Assembly (NCBI GenBank): GCA_016795185.1
Contig: JAEUIF010001059.1
Span: forward strand, 1 to 33,070
Reading direction: 5' to 3'
Length of the DNA stretch: 33,070 nucleotides
Source of the DNA: Planctomycetia bacterium
GTDB lineage: Bacteria; Planctomycetota; Planctomycetia; Gemmatales; Gemmataceae
Of this stretch, positions 1-7,038 are shown piece by piece. Each line of letters starts with the position of its first letter. Position 1 is the first letter of the stretch. The notes beneath the pieces were generated by a model. That model did not search any database and was not told where the DNA came from. It worked only from the letters and a program-made list of their open reading frames with translations. A program made the translations under genes and the position numbers.

Positions 1-362
1 GGCCGGAACCAGATATCGGTTTTGTTCCCCGGGAACTTGAACACACGCGACGGCGCGGCTACATCGACGGGCCGCCCGCGCTCGCCGTCGAGATCGTCAG
101 TCCGGACAGCGTGGAGTGCGACTACATCAAGAAGTATGCCATCTACGAACAAGCGGGCGTCCGCGAATACTGGATCATCGACCCAGACGCGGGAAAGCCA
201 ACTTTCTTTCGGTTACATGGCAAACGCTTCAAGGAAGTGAAGCTGACCAAGCACATCTTCAAGAGTGAAGTCCTGCCGGGATTCACGCTCGATGTGCGCT
301 GGTTGTTCACCGCCGACCGCCCCCGCGCTTTCGCGGTGCTGCAATCCTTGCGGGCGAGATGA
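1..362 (+). CDS. Uma2 family endonuclease, 3' part only
   Basis: The frame is open from base 3 to a TGA at 360-362, so the gene begins before the window. About 119 residues are visible. They include the typical Uma2 (DUF820) core: PDIGFV near the edge, then ALAVEIVSPDS, a KKYAIYEQAGVREYWIIDP segment and a FKSEVLPGFTLDV ending. Uma2 proteins have a PD-(D/E)xK nuclease-like fold. The visible E of AVEIVSP and D of WIIDP lie where the family's acidic residues lie. The biological role of Uma2 proteins is poorly known. They are very numerous in planctomycetes and cyanobacteria. A GTG at 111 is an internal valine codon, not the start, because conserved residues lie upstream of it. The neighbour at 385 is on the opposite strand, so the two genes converge. 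Confidence 0.88.
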   Translation, partial: PEPDIGFVPRELEHTRRRGYIDGPPALAVEIVSPDSVECDYIKKYAIYEQAGVREYWIIDPDAGKPTFFRLHGKRFKEVKLTKHIFKSEVLPGFTLDVRWLFTADRPRAFAVLQSLRAR

Positions 363-384
363 ATGCCGGTGTACCGCACATCGA

Positions 385-1260
385 TCAGCGGCGACTGACC
401 GCCAGCATCGCCTCCGCCAGCCGTCCCATTTCGAGTCGCATCGCCTCCGCCGGCAGCCGCACCCGCTGCCCGTGGCCCGGCAGCACCCACTCGAAACGAT
501 ACTGTGCCAATCTGGCCATCGACTCAACCTGCTCGGCCCACGAGTGCCAGCAGTAGTCCTCGAACGCCGTCAGCTGCTGTTCGTCGCGGTCCCAGGCGAG
601 GTGGTCGCCGGTGAACAGGAAACGATCCTGGAAGAGCAGTACGCAATGCCCGCGCGTGTGGCCCGGCGTGAAGATGGCCTCGAAGCCAGGGGCCAACGTC
701 CAGGGGCCGATGCCATCGAGGACGAGTTCCGCGTCGGGCTGCGCTTGCAGTTCAAGACGATGAATGATGCGCCGGCTGCCAAAGTGCTCGGCGAAGCGCT
801 GGGCATCGGCCACGTCATCCTGATGGGTGAGGAAGATGTGGGCAACGCCGCCGAGCGCCTCCAGCTGGCGCACCAGCGGCGCGACGAATTTCGGCGCGTC
901 GATCAGCCAGTTGCCGTCCCGGTGGCGGATGAAATAGCTGTTGCCGCCGTAAGACTTCGGCGAGTTGTAACCGCAATAGTACACAGGCTCCTCGACCGGG
1001 AGCGGAAAGTCCGCCACCACACTGCTGGGGCGGTCGGGCCCCAGGTTGCCAATGGAGCCAGTGGGACAGGATAGCAAGGCGTGCAGCGCGCGGCGACGTT
1101 CGGCGGGCAACTCCGGCTGGGCCTGGACGAAGGAGGTGGCGGCACCCTGCCCGAAGACGGCCGGCGCGATCTGCCGACAGGCGTCGCAGTCGATGCAGGT
1201 CGAGTCCACGAAGAACTGGCCCGGAACGTTCTCGGGCACTCGTTTCCGAAAATCGGCCAT
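385..1260 (-). CDS. Ferredoxin-MBL fold metallohydrolase fusion
   Basis: This is a 291-residue protein. Residues 15-70 form a small ferredoxin-like domain with C22-x2-C25-x2-C28 and a distant CP at 65, which suggests a [4Fe-4S] or similar cluster. Residues 95-275 are a metallo-beta-lactamase fold: THQDDVADA at 145-153 in place of the textbook HxHxDH, then GHTRGH around 200-205, TGDHL at 217-221 and PGHG at 261-264. The metal site therefore has H146, D148, D149, H201, D219 and H263 as candidate ligands. The substrate is unknown; members of the fold hydrolyse thioesters, phosphodiesters or lactams, or carry out redox reactions. The start is the ATG at 1258-1260, preceded by GAGGAGG on the minus strand. 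The combination suggests redox-linked chemistry, but that is inference. Confidence 0.88.
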   Translation of the reverse strand: MADFRKRVPENVPGQFFVDSTCIDCDACRQIAPAVFGQGAATSFVQAQPELPAERRRALHALLSCPTGSIGNLGPDRPSSVVADFPLPVEEPVYYCGYNSPKSYGGNSYFIRHRDGNWLIDAPKFVAPLVRQLEALGGVAHIFLTHQDDVADAQRFAEHFGSRRIIHRLELQAQPDAELVLDGIGPWTLAPGFEAIFTPGHTRGHCVLLFQDRFLFTGDHLAWDRDEQQLTAFEDYCWHSWAEQVESMARLAQYRFEWVLPGHGQRVRLPAEAMRLEMGRLAEAMLAVSRR

Positions 1261-1331
1261 GGTGCTGCCTCCTCGGGCGTCGCGGCGGGTTCCGTACCAT
1301 CATTGTACGCATTGAGGAGACGGGAAATGGG

Positions 1332-1375
1332 AACGGCCGCGCGGGCACTCCGTTTCGCGCGGCCGTTTTTGTTTT
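1332..1375. terminator. GC-rich hairpin with a T tract on the plus strand
   Basis: A perfect 12-bp stem (1332-1343 with 1356-1367) and a 12-nt loop are followed on the plus strand by TTTTTGTTTT. It lies between the TPR gene (which ends at 1389) and the MBL gene (which starts at 1260), both on the minus strand. As an intrinsic terminator it reads best on the plus strand, where no gene lies directly upstream. On the minus strand the stem has only a weak T tract after it. Confidence 0.6.
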
Positions 1376-1388
1376 GGCGGTTCGCCGG

Positions 1389-2285
1389 TCAATGGACCGG
1401 CTTCAACGTCTGCGCGTGCTTCTCGTCAGCCGCGGCCAGGTCGTTATTCTGCATGGCGCGGTGCACGCGGGCGCGGCGGCGGAAGAAATCGGGGTTGCTC
1501 GCATCGTGCCGAATGGCCTCGTTGAAATCCGCCAGTGCCTTGTCGAAGCGCTTGTACTCGAAATGCACCCAGCCGCGCCCGGCCAGGGCCAGCGGGTCGG
1601 CGGGATCGATCCGCAGCGCGTCGTTGAAGTTCGAGGTCGCTTCCTTGGCCCGGCCCGCTTCGCACAGCGCCCAGCCCCGCTTGGTGTAGGCCGCGCCGTA
1701 ATCCGGGTCCTGGCGGAGCGCCTCGTTGAAATTGGCGATGGCCTTCTCAAAATCCTCGGTCTTCACGTAGGCCCAACCCCGGTTCACGTAAGCTTTGACC
1801 AGCTTCTTGTCGAGTTGAATGGCCTCGGTGTAATCGGCAATGGCGTCTTGCCAGCGGGCCTTCTTGCCGTAAGCCCAGCCCCGATTCATGTAGCCCTTGG
1901 CGAGCGTCCGGTCGCGGCGGATGGCTTCGCTGTAGTCGGCGATGGCGTTGTCGAAGTCTTCCTTCTTGCCGTGAACCCAGGCCCGGTTGTAGTAAGCGAG
2001 GGCGTTGTCCTCGTCGTATTCCAGCGCCTGGGTGTAACTGTTGATGGCGTCGTCGTAGCGGCCGGAACTGGCGTAGGCCATGCCCAGATCGAGCAGTTCG
2101 CCCACCCGTTCGGCGGGGTCGCGCGGCCGGGCCTTGACCATGCGGTAGCTTGACTCCGGCCCACGGTCCACGTCTTTGCCGCCCGAACCGTCCAGGGCCA
2201 CAAAGGCGTCGGCATCCTCTTCATCGGCCGGTGCGCCATCCGACCGAGCGGGGACGAGTCCGCGGAGATACTGCCATAGGCCCAT
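1389..2285 (-). CDS. TPR repeat protein
   Basis: This 298-residue protein consists almost wholly of tetratricopeptide repeats. About six 34-residue units follow one another from about residue 60. Their signature reads like AIADYTEAIQLD followed by AYxNRGWAYxKxxxxxxA, with W, G, Y, A and P at TPR positions. TPR arrays are protein-binding scaffolds; no catalytic domain is present. The start was set at the ATG at 2283-2285 (MGLWQYLRG) because GGGAGGA lies about 10 nt upstream, although the frame stays open further. There is no clear signal peptide, so it is probably cytoplasmic. The Ser/Thr kinase gene ends 83 nt upstream on the same strand with no hairpin between, so the two may be co-transcribed and the TPR protein may act with the kinase (inference). 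Confidence 0.85.
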   Translation of the reverse strand: MGLWQYLRGLVPARSDGAPADEEDADAFVALDGSGGKDVDRGPESSYRMVKARPRDPAERVGELLDLGMAYASSGRYDDAINSYTQALEYDEDNALAYYNRAWVHGKKEDFDNAIADYSEAIRRDRTLAKGYMNRGWAYGKKARWQDAIADYTEAIQLDKKLVKAYVNRGWAYVKTEDFEKAIANFNEALRQDPDYGAAYTKRGWALCEAGRAKEATSNFNDALRIDPADPLALAGRGWVHFEYKRFDKALADFNEAIRHDASNPDFFRRRARVHRAMQNNDLAAADEKHAQTLKPVH

Positions 2286-2368
2286 TGCCCCAATCCTCCC
2301 GGAACCACCGGCGCCGACTGAAGGACAGAGTTTAACGGTCAATCTGGAGCAATTCTAGCTCACGAATT

Positions 2369-3733
2369 TCACTTTGGGGCAAGCTGCAACAACCAAAGTG
2401 ATAAAGCCGCCAGCAAGCCCACTCCGCCCGCCGCGACCAGCACCGGTACCACCCAGCCGCGCCCGGCAGTTTCATCGGACACCTTCGGCTGCTTTGGTTT
2501 GGCCGTCTCAACGACGACCGGCGGCGGTGCGACCTTTTTGGCCACCGGGTAATTGCCGCTGGGTTTCTTGACGCGGGGCTGGGACAGCGGCGCTTGCGAA
2601 CCGCGCCGCGGCACGGCCGGTACGGCCGGCGTGATGACCAGATCGTTGGCCGTGTCGCAGGCCGACTGGGCCGCTGGACTCAGCTGGGGCATCTCGACTT
2701 CCGCCGGTGGGGCGACCGGTGCTTGCAGCCACGGGGCCAGCGCGGCGGCGATCGCCGCAGGGGTCTGTGGACGCTGGTCGGGCTCCTTGGCCATCAGTTG
2801 CTGCACCAACCGTGCCAGGTCTTCGGGCACCTCGGGGCGCAGGGCGCGCAGCGGTTTGGGCTGGCGCGCTTGATGCCATTGCAGCTTCTGGGCCACCGTA
2901 CCTTCCGGGAACGGCGGGTAGCCGCCCAGCAAATAATAGAAGGTGCAGCCCAGGCTGTAGATGTCCGCGCGAATGTCCACGTTATGGCTGTCGCGGCTCT
3001 GCTCGGGCGCGACGTAGTCCGGCGTGCCGAGCACGCCGCGCGTCAGCACCTCTTCGGCGTCGCTGAAGATGCGCGCCAGACCCATGTCGAGAATTTTCAC
3101 GGTCCCGGAGCGGTCGAGAATCAGGTTTGCGGGCTTGATGTCGCGATGCACCAGGCCGTTCTCGTGCGCGTGCTGCAAGCCCAGCGCCGCCTGCCGGACG
3201 TAGTCGCAGGCCCGCTCGACGGCCAGCGGCCCGAACTTGTGGACGATCTGGTGCAGGGGCGCGCCCGCGATGTACTCCATCACGATGAAATGCACCTTGC
3301 CGTCGTGGCCCACGTCGAAGGTCTTGACGATGTTCGGGTGGTCGAGCGCGGCCGTCACGCGCGATTCGCGTAGAAAGCGTTTGAGAAACTCCTCGTCCTG
3401 AGCCCGACTGGTGGGCAGCACCTTCAAGGCGAACAGGCCGCGGTTCTCCGGGTTTTCGCACAGGTAGACCAGCGCCATGCCGCCGGTACCGAGCCGTTCG
3501 AGAATCTTGTAAGGCCCGAGGTTAAAGCCGCGCGATTTGCCGAGCAGCAGTTGTTCGGCCTGAAACTTGGTCAACAGGCCGTCGCGAATCAGGGCGGACG
3601 CCACGGAAGTTGGGCCTTCATCCAACAAGGCCAATGGCGCGCGCTCCAACCAGCCGTTCAGCTGCTGATCGTTCACCAGGCCGCTCTTGCGCACCAAAGC
3701 CAGCAGGTCGTCGATGGTCGTCGGATTTGCCAC
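2369..3733 (-). CDS. Membrane-anchored Ser/Thr protein kinase with planctomycete N-terminal module
   Basis: This is a Hanks-type kinase of about 454 residues. The first 75 residues form a helical module that ends in LLTKFQAEQLLLGKSRGFNLG, a segment often found before kinase domains in planctomycetes. The kinase domain follows, with a glycine-rich loop (GTGGMALVY), FALKVL with the ATP lysine, HRDIKPANLIL with the catalytic Asp, DMGLAR in place of DFG, and APEQS. A proline- and lysine-rich linker leads to one C-terminal transmembrane helix (VVPVLVAAGGVGLLAALSLW), so the kinase faces the cytoplasm. The GTG at 3731-3733 was chosen because the conserved module begins there. The frame is open to 3799, so the start is uncertain. 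It shares its strand with the TPR gene downstream. Confidence 0.88.
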   Translation of the reverse strand: MANPTTIDDLLALVRKSGLVNDQQLNGWLERAPLALLDEGPTSVASALIRDGLLTKFQAEQLLLGKSRGFNLGPYKILERLGTGGMALVYLCENPENRGLFALKVLPTSRAQDEEFLKRFLRESRVTAALDHPNIVKTFDVGHDGKVHFIVMEYIAGAPLHQIVHKFGPLAVERACDYVRQAALGLQHAHENGLVHRDIKPANLILDRSGTVKILDMGLARIFSDAEEVLTRGVLGTPDYVAPEQSRDSHNVDIRADIYSLGCTFYYLLGGYPPFPEGTVAQKLQWHQARQPKPLRALRPEVPEDLARLVQQLMAKEPDQRPQTPAAIAAALAPWLQAPVAPPAEVEMPQLSPAAQSACDTANDLVITPAVPAVPRRGSQAPLSQPRVKKPSGNYPVAKKVAPPPVVVETAKPKQPKVSDETAGRGWVVPVLVAAGGVGLLAALSLWLLQLAPK

Positions 3734-3906
3734 ACATCCACCATGCGCAGGGCGAAACCCAAGGGTTCGTCCCGCGAGGGACGAGGGCGGCCCAACCACT
3801 CTTCAAGTGTCACACTTTTTCGGCGCTTTGGCAAGGGGGGAAAGACGGGCTGCCGCCGCTCCCTGGAGAAATGCTCGACGCGCAACAGCGTTGGTGTTGC
3901 CCAACG

Positions 3907-3936
3907 AAAAACCCCAATCCACAACGGATTGGGGTT
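3907..3936 (-). terminator. Rho-independent terminator of the proline-rich protein gene
   Basis: A perfect 11-bp stem (3910-3920 with 3926-3936) and a 5-nt loop are followed on the minus strand by TTTTT. It lies about 45 nt past the stop codon of the gene that ends at 3980, so it separates that gene from the kinase gene. Confidence 0.85.
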
Positions 3937-3979
3937 GAGGGAGACCAGTCGGGGTTGCTGGGTCGCTGCGACTCTGCAC

Positions 3980-5272
3980 TCAGCGGCTCACGTAGGTCGG
4001 CCGGAACGGCGCGGACGGCGGTGCAACCGATGGCGTGCGGCTCTCGGAAACCGCTGGTTGCGGTTGCGGCACGACGTTGTGATTGCGGCTCTCCGTGACG
4101 CTCGGCGTTTGCGAACTACTGCCCGGCGTCCGGCTTTCACGCACACCCGGCACGGGATCGCTGCTCGGACGCGGCAGGTTCTGCGTGGTGCCCGGCACCA
4201 AACCGTTGCTGTTGTCGGGGGGCGGCGGCGTGCCCAGCGGCGGTGCCGACAGTGGGCCGTTTGGCGGCACCGGTTCGGGACGCGGGGTCATTGGTTCCGG
4301 GCGCGGCGCGGGCGACGGTGCAGGCATGATCCCGCCCGCTGGAATAACTTCCGACCGCGACGGTGCGGCAGCGGGTGGAGCGCTGCTGGTCGCGTCCTTG
4401 CGCACCCGGCCGCTGGGCGCCAGTTTGAAGGACAGCTGGTCGCCGGCCAGATCGACTTCGTGTTCCTCCTGCTTGCCTTTCAGCCGGACCTTGCCGTTCA
4501 GGCTGATCTGGCTATCGCGCCAGCTGAGCGTCAGCCGTTCGCAGGAGCCTTCCAGACTGGTGGATGAGAAGGCAACGTTTCCGGTGGCCTCGATGTCGCC
4601 ATCGGGCGAACGCACGCTCAAGCGATCGCAGGCGACTTTCAACTGTATGCCATTCTCCGTACGGGCCTCGATCTTCGAGCGGCCCTCGACGATTTCCATC
4701 TTGAGAATCCACGGGCAGCCAACCACCATCGGTAGCGGCGCGGGGTTCTGCGGAGGAAACACGGCGACGGGCGGCTGGGGATTGTAGACAGGGGGTGGCG
4801 GCGGGGCGTAAGTCGGCGGAGCGGGCATCGGTGCGGCCGGCGCCGGCATCGGTACCGGAGCGACCGGCGGCGGCACCGGCGGCGCAGGTTCGGGTGCGGG
4901 CGGCGGCGGAATGGGCACAGTCGGTTCGGGTGCTGGAGGTGGCGTTGGGTTGTCTTCGCCGCCGGTCAGCACGATGCGCGACGCGGGCAGCGTAGGCTGC
5001 GGCGGTTCCAGCTTCACTTCGACCGGCCGCGGTTCCTGCTCGGCCGCCGACAACAGACGTGGCGGTTCGTTGGCCGGAATCACTTCGGCCGGCTGACGTT
5101 CGCTGGTCGGCGTGATTTCCGCGGGAGTAGGGGGGGCGTAGCGCGAAATCAGCGGAGCTTGTGCCTGCGCGGTGGGTTGCGGAGGACCGCCCAGTCGGTC
5201 CTTGAGGAAGTAGAGTCCGCCCAGGCTCAGGGCAACGAGTACACCCAGGGGCAAATACACCAATCGAGACAT
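3980..5272 (-). CDS. Membrane-anchored proline-rich protein with OstA/LptA-like segment
   Basis: This is a 430-residue protein. Residues 4-22 are an uncleaved-looking hydrophobic anchor (LVYLPLGVLVALSLGGLYF). A long proline-rich stretch, densest at 108-182, follows. Residues 188-287 look like an OstA/LptA-type beta-jellyroll: CDRLSV, DIEATGNVAF, CERLTLS, QISLNGKVRL and GDQLSF alternate as in that family. The tail is rich in Pro and Ser and repeats an xESR(T/N) motif three times. OstA/LptA proteins carry lipopolysaccharide across the periplasm. Here the proline spacer could let the domain reach across the envelope (inference). The start is the ATG at 5270-5272, because AAGGAGGAAC sits just upstream; a longer upstream open frame is spurious and runs antisense to the M20 gene. 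Confidence is good for the gene and moderate for the fold. Confidence 0.75.
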   Translation of the reverse strand: MSRLVYLPLGVLVALSLGGLYFLKDRLGGPPQPTAQAQAPLISRYAPPTPAEITPTSERQPAEVIPANEPPRLLSAAEQEPRPVEVKLEPPQPTLPASRIVLTGGEDNPTPPPAPEPTVPIPPPPAPEPAPPVPPPVAPVPMPAPAAPMPAPPTYAPPPPPVYNPQPPVAVFPPQNPAPLPMVVGCPWILKMEIVEGRSKIEARTENGIQLKVACDRLSVRSPDGDIEATGNVAFSSTSLEGSCERLTLSWRDSQISLNGKVRLKGKQEEHEVDLAGDQLSFKLAPSGRVRKDATSSAPPAAAPSRSEVIPAGGIMPAPSPAPRPEPMTPRPEPVPPNGPLSAPPLGTPPPPDNSNGLVPGTTQNLPRPSSDPVPGVRESRTPGSSSQTPSVTESRNHNVVPQPQPAVSESRTPSVAPPSAPFRPTYVSR

Positions 5273-5452
5273 GGTCGTTCCTCCTTGAATCGGCGCGAGT
5301 CGGGCGCATCCTTCCCCGGCATCGTACACCATCGCTCGCGCCGTGTCAGCGCCGGTCGTCTTGCCCCGTTTGGCCAGACCGCCCAGTCTGGAATGTTTTT
5401 GCGAAGCGACGGCCTTCCGGGTAGGTTGCATCACTTCACCGGAGGACCAGTC

Positions 5453-6604
5453 ATGGCGCATGCCGTCGAGACGACCCTGTTGCTGAAGGAACTGGTGTCG
5501 CGTCCCAGCGTCAATCCGATGGGCCGCCAGCTGCCGGCGGAGATCACCCTCGAACATCGTGTCACCGCCTACCTGGAGGAGTTCTTCCTGGGTCTCGGCG
5601 TGCGCTGGGAAAGGCAGCCGGTCGCACCACAGCGAGAGAACATCGTCGCTTATTTCGAGTCGCCCGGCGCGCGGCGGACCTACGTCTGGGAAGCGCATCA
5701 AGACACGGTGCCCATCGACCACATGACCATCGAGCCCTTTGGGGCGGTGATCGCGAACGGCAAGCTCAGCGGCCGGGGTTCCTGCGACATCAAGGGCGGC
5801 ATGGCTTGCATGCTCGGGGCGTTCGCGCGGCTGGTGCGCGAGAAGCCCAAGGAAGCGGCCAACGTCATCATGGCCTGCACGGTCGATGAAGAGTTCACGT
5901 TCCTCGGGGTGCAGCGGCTGGCGAAGAGTTTGCGCGCCGACTGCGCCATCGTCGCCGAACCGACGCAGCTCAAGATCGTCCAGGCGCACAAGGGCGTGGC
6001 GCGCTGGTACGTGCAGACCGGCGGCCGGGCTTGCCATGCGTCGAGCCCGCAACTCGGCGTTAACGCGATCTACCGCATGGGACGGGTGCTGACCGCCATC
6101 GAGCAGTACGCGGCGGAATTGCAGCGGTCTCGCAGCGATCCGCTGCTCGGGCCGCCGACCCTGAGCGTCGGCATCATCACCGGCGGGACCAGCGCCAACA
6201 CGGTGCCCGACCGCTGCCGCATCGAGGTAGACCGCCGCCTGATTCCCGGCGAAGACATGCAGGCTGCGCCGCGCCAGCTGGAAGAATTCCTGCGCACGCG
6301 CGCCGGGCTGGACTTTCCGGTCGAGGTTACCCCGCCCTGGCTGGCCGCGCCCGCGCTCGGCCCCGCCGGTTCGGAAGCGCTCATCCAGCAACTGGGCGCG
6401 GCGATTGCGGCATCGCGCGGCTCGTTCGAGGTGACGGCCGTGCCTTACGGGACCGACGCCTCCACTATTGCGGAAGCGGGCATCCCGGCGGTCGTCTTTG
6501 GGCCGGGCGACATTGCCCAGGCGCACACCTGCGACGAATGGGTGGACCTCGGCGAGGTCGAGTTGGCCAGTGAAATTCTCTTTCGTTTGGCGATCGCCGG
6601 CTGA
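5453..6604 (+). CDS. M20 family deacylase (acetylornithine deacetylase / succinyl-DAP desuccinylase type)
   Basis: This is a 383-residue zinc peptidase of family M20. Motifs appear in order: AHQDTVP (metal H82, catalytic D84), GRGSCDIKGGMA (bridging D112), TVDEEF (catalytic and metal E146/E147), AEPT (E169) and GPGDIAQAHTCDEW near the C-terminus (metal His). The middle part, with AHKGVARWYVQTGGRACHAS, is the dimerisation domain. Family members remove acetyl or succinyl groups from amino-acid intermediates in arginine or lysine/diaminopimelate synthesis; the sequence alone does not decide between ArgE, DapE and another N-acyl substrate. The start ATG at 5453 has GGAGGA 7 nt upstream. The gene stands alone on the plus strand, divergent from the proline-rich protein gene with a 180-nt gap. 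Confidence 0.9.
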   Translation: MAHAVETTLLLKELVSRPSVNPMGRQLPAEITLEHRVTAYLEEFFLGLGVRWERQPVAPQRENIVAYFESPGARRTYVWEAHQDTVPIDHMTIEPFGAVIANGKLSGRGSCDIKGGMACMLGAFARLVREKPKEAANVIMACTVDEEFTFLGVQRLAKSLRADCAIVAEPTQLKIVQAHKGVARWYVQTGGRACHASSPQLGVNAIYRMGRVLTAIEQYAAELQRSRSDPLLGPPTLSVGIITGGTSANTVPDRCRIEVDRRLIPGEDMQAAPRQLEEFLRTRAGLDFPVEVTPPWLAAPALGPAGSEALIQQLGAAIAASRGSFEVTAVPYGTDASTIAEAGIPAVVFGPGDIAQAHTCDEWVDLGEVELASEILFRLAIAG

Positions 6605-6950
6605 ACGCCGCGCCGAATCGGCACGATGCATGCGCCCGACGCATCCGGCAGGCTCGTTCTAGCCGGCATGGCCGTAGTCTTGGTTGCCGACGCTGGTTGT
6701 AGGCAGCGGATTGCCTACGCGAAAGCCGCTGATCCGTTTGACTGCTGCCGCGCGTCGGCTAGAGTTCCACTGCGAGAGCATGTGGCTCTGGGCGCCCTAC
6801 GCCCTGGGAGCGCATGTCATCGCTATTTCGGTTCCGCCCGGTGCTGGAGCGGCCCGCAGGGGTCTGGGCAGATTTAGCCAACCCATCTGTGCCAGGCATC
6901 CGAGGGCGCCTCCAGCCCGGGCGAGCCTTGTCTTGCCATGCTCGCCAAAC
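6605..6950. other. Intergenic stretch without a recognisable gene
   Basis: This is a 346-nt gap between two convergent genes. Short open frames here show no family resemblance and no ribosome binding site. A small inverted repeat (GTAGGCA ... TGCCTAC) lies around 6700-6717. Nothing else was recognised. Confidence 0.6.
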
Positions 6951-6979
6951 AAAAACCCACGGACAGGCATCCGTGGGTT
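6951..6979 (-). terminator. Rho-independent terminator of the pilus/secretion-like operon
   Basis: A perfect 10-bp stem (6954-6963 with 6970-6979) and a 6-nt loop are followed on the minus strand by a T tract (AAAAA at 6951-6955 read in reverse). It lies 60 nt past the stop at 7039 and ends the operon running from 13250. Confidence 0.8.
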
Positions 6980-6991
6980 GGTTGCTTTTTG

Positions 6992-7015
6992 CCCCTCTCC
7001 CCTGGCGGGAGAGGG
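6992..7015. repeat. Single copy of the CCCCTNNCCCCTGGCGGGAGAGG repeat family
   Basis: These 24 nt match the start of the long inverted repeat at 10909-10946 with one mismatch. The motif is itself palindromic around CTCCCCTGGCGGGAG. It lies between the operon terminator and the stop codon of the last gene. Confidence 0.7.
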
Positions 7016-7038
7016 AAGCGGCCGGCATCGCCGTTGAT

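Noticed and set aside
5373-5400. Small hairpin followed by TTTTT on the plus strand between divergent genes
   Set aside because: The stem is only 6 bp and no plus-strand gene lies upstream; too weak to call a terminator.
5273-6631. N-terminal extension of the proline-rich protein on the minus strand (frame open to 6631)
   Set aside because: It runs antisense through the whole M20 gene, and the true start at 5272 has a strong ribosome binding site and a membrane anchor directly after it.
6626-6877. Small gene in the gap after the M20 gene
   Set aside because: An 83-codon frame with no ribosome binding site, no family resemblance and unusual composition.
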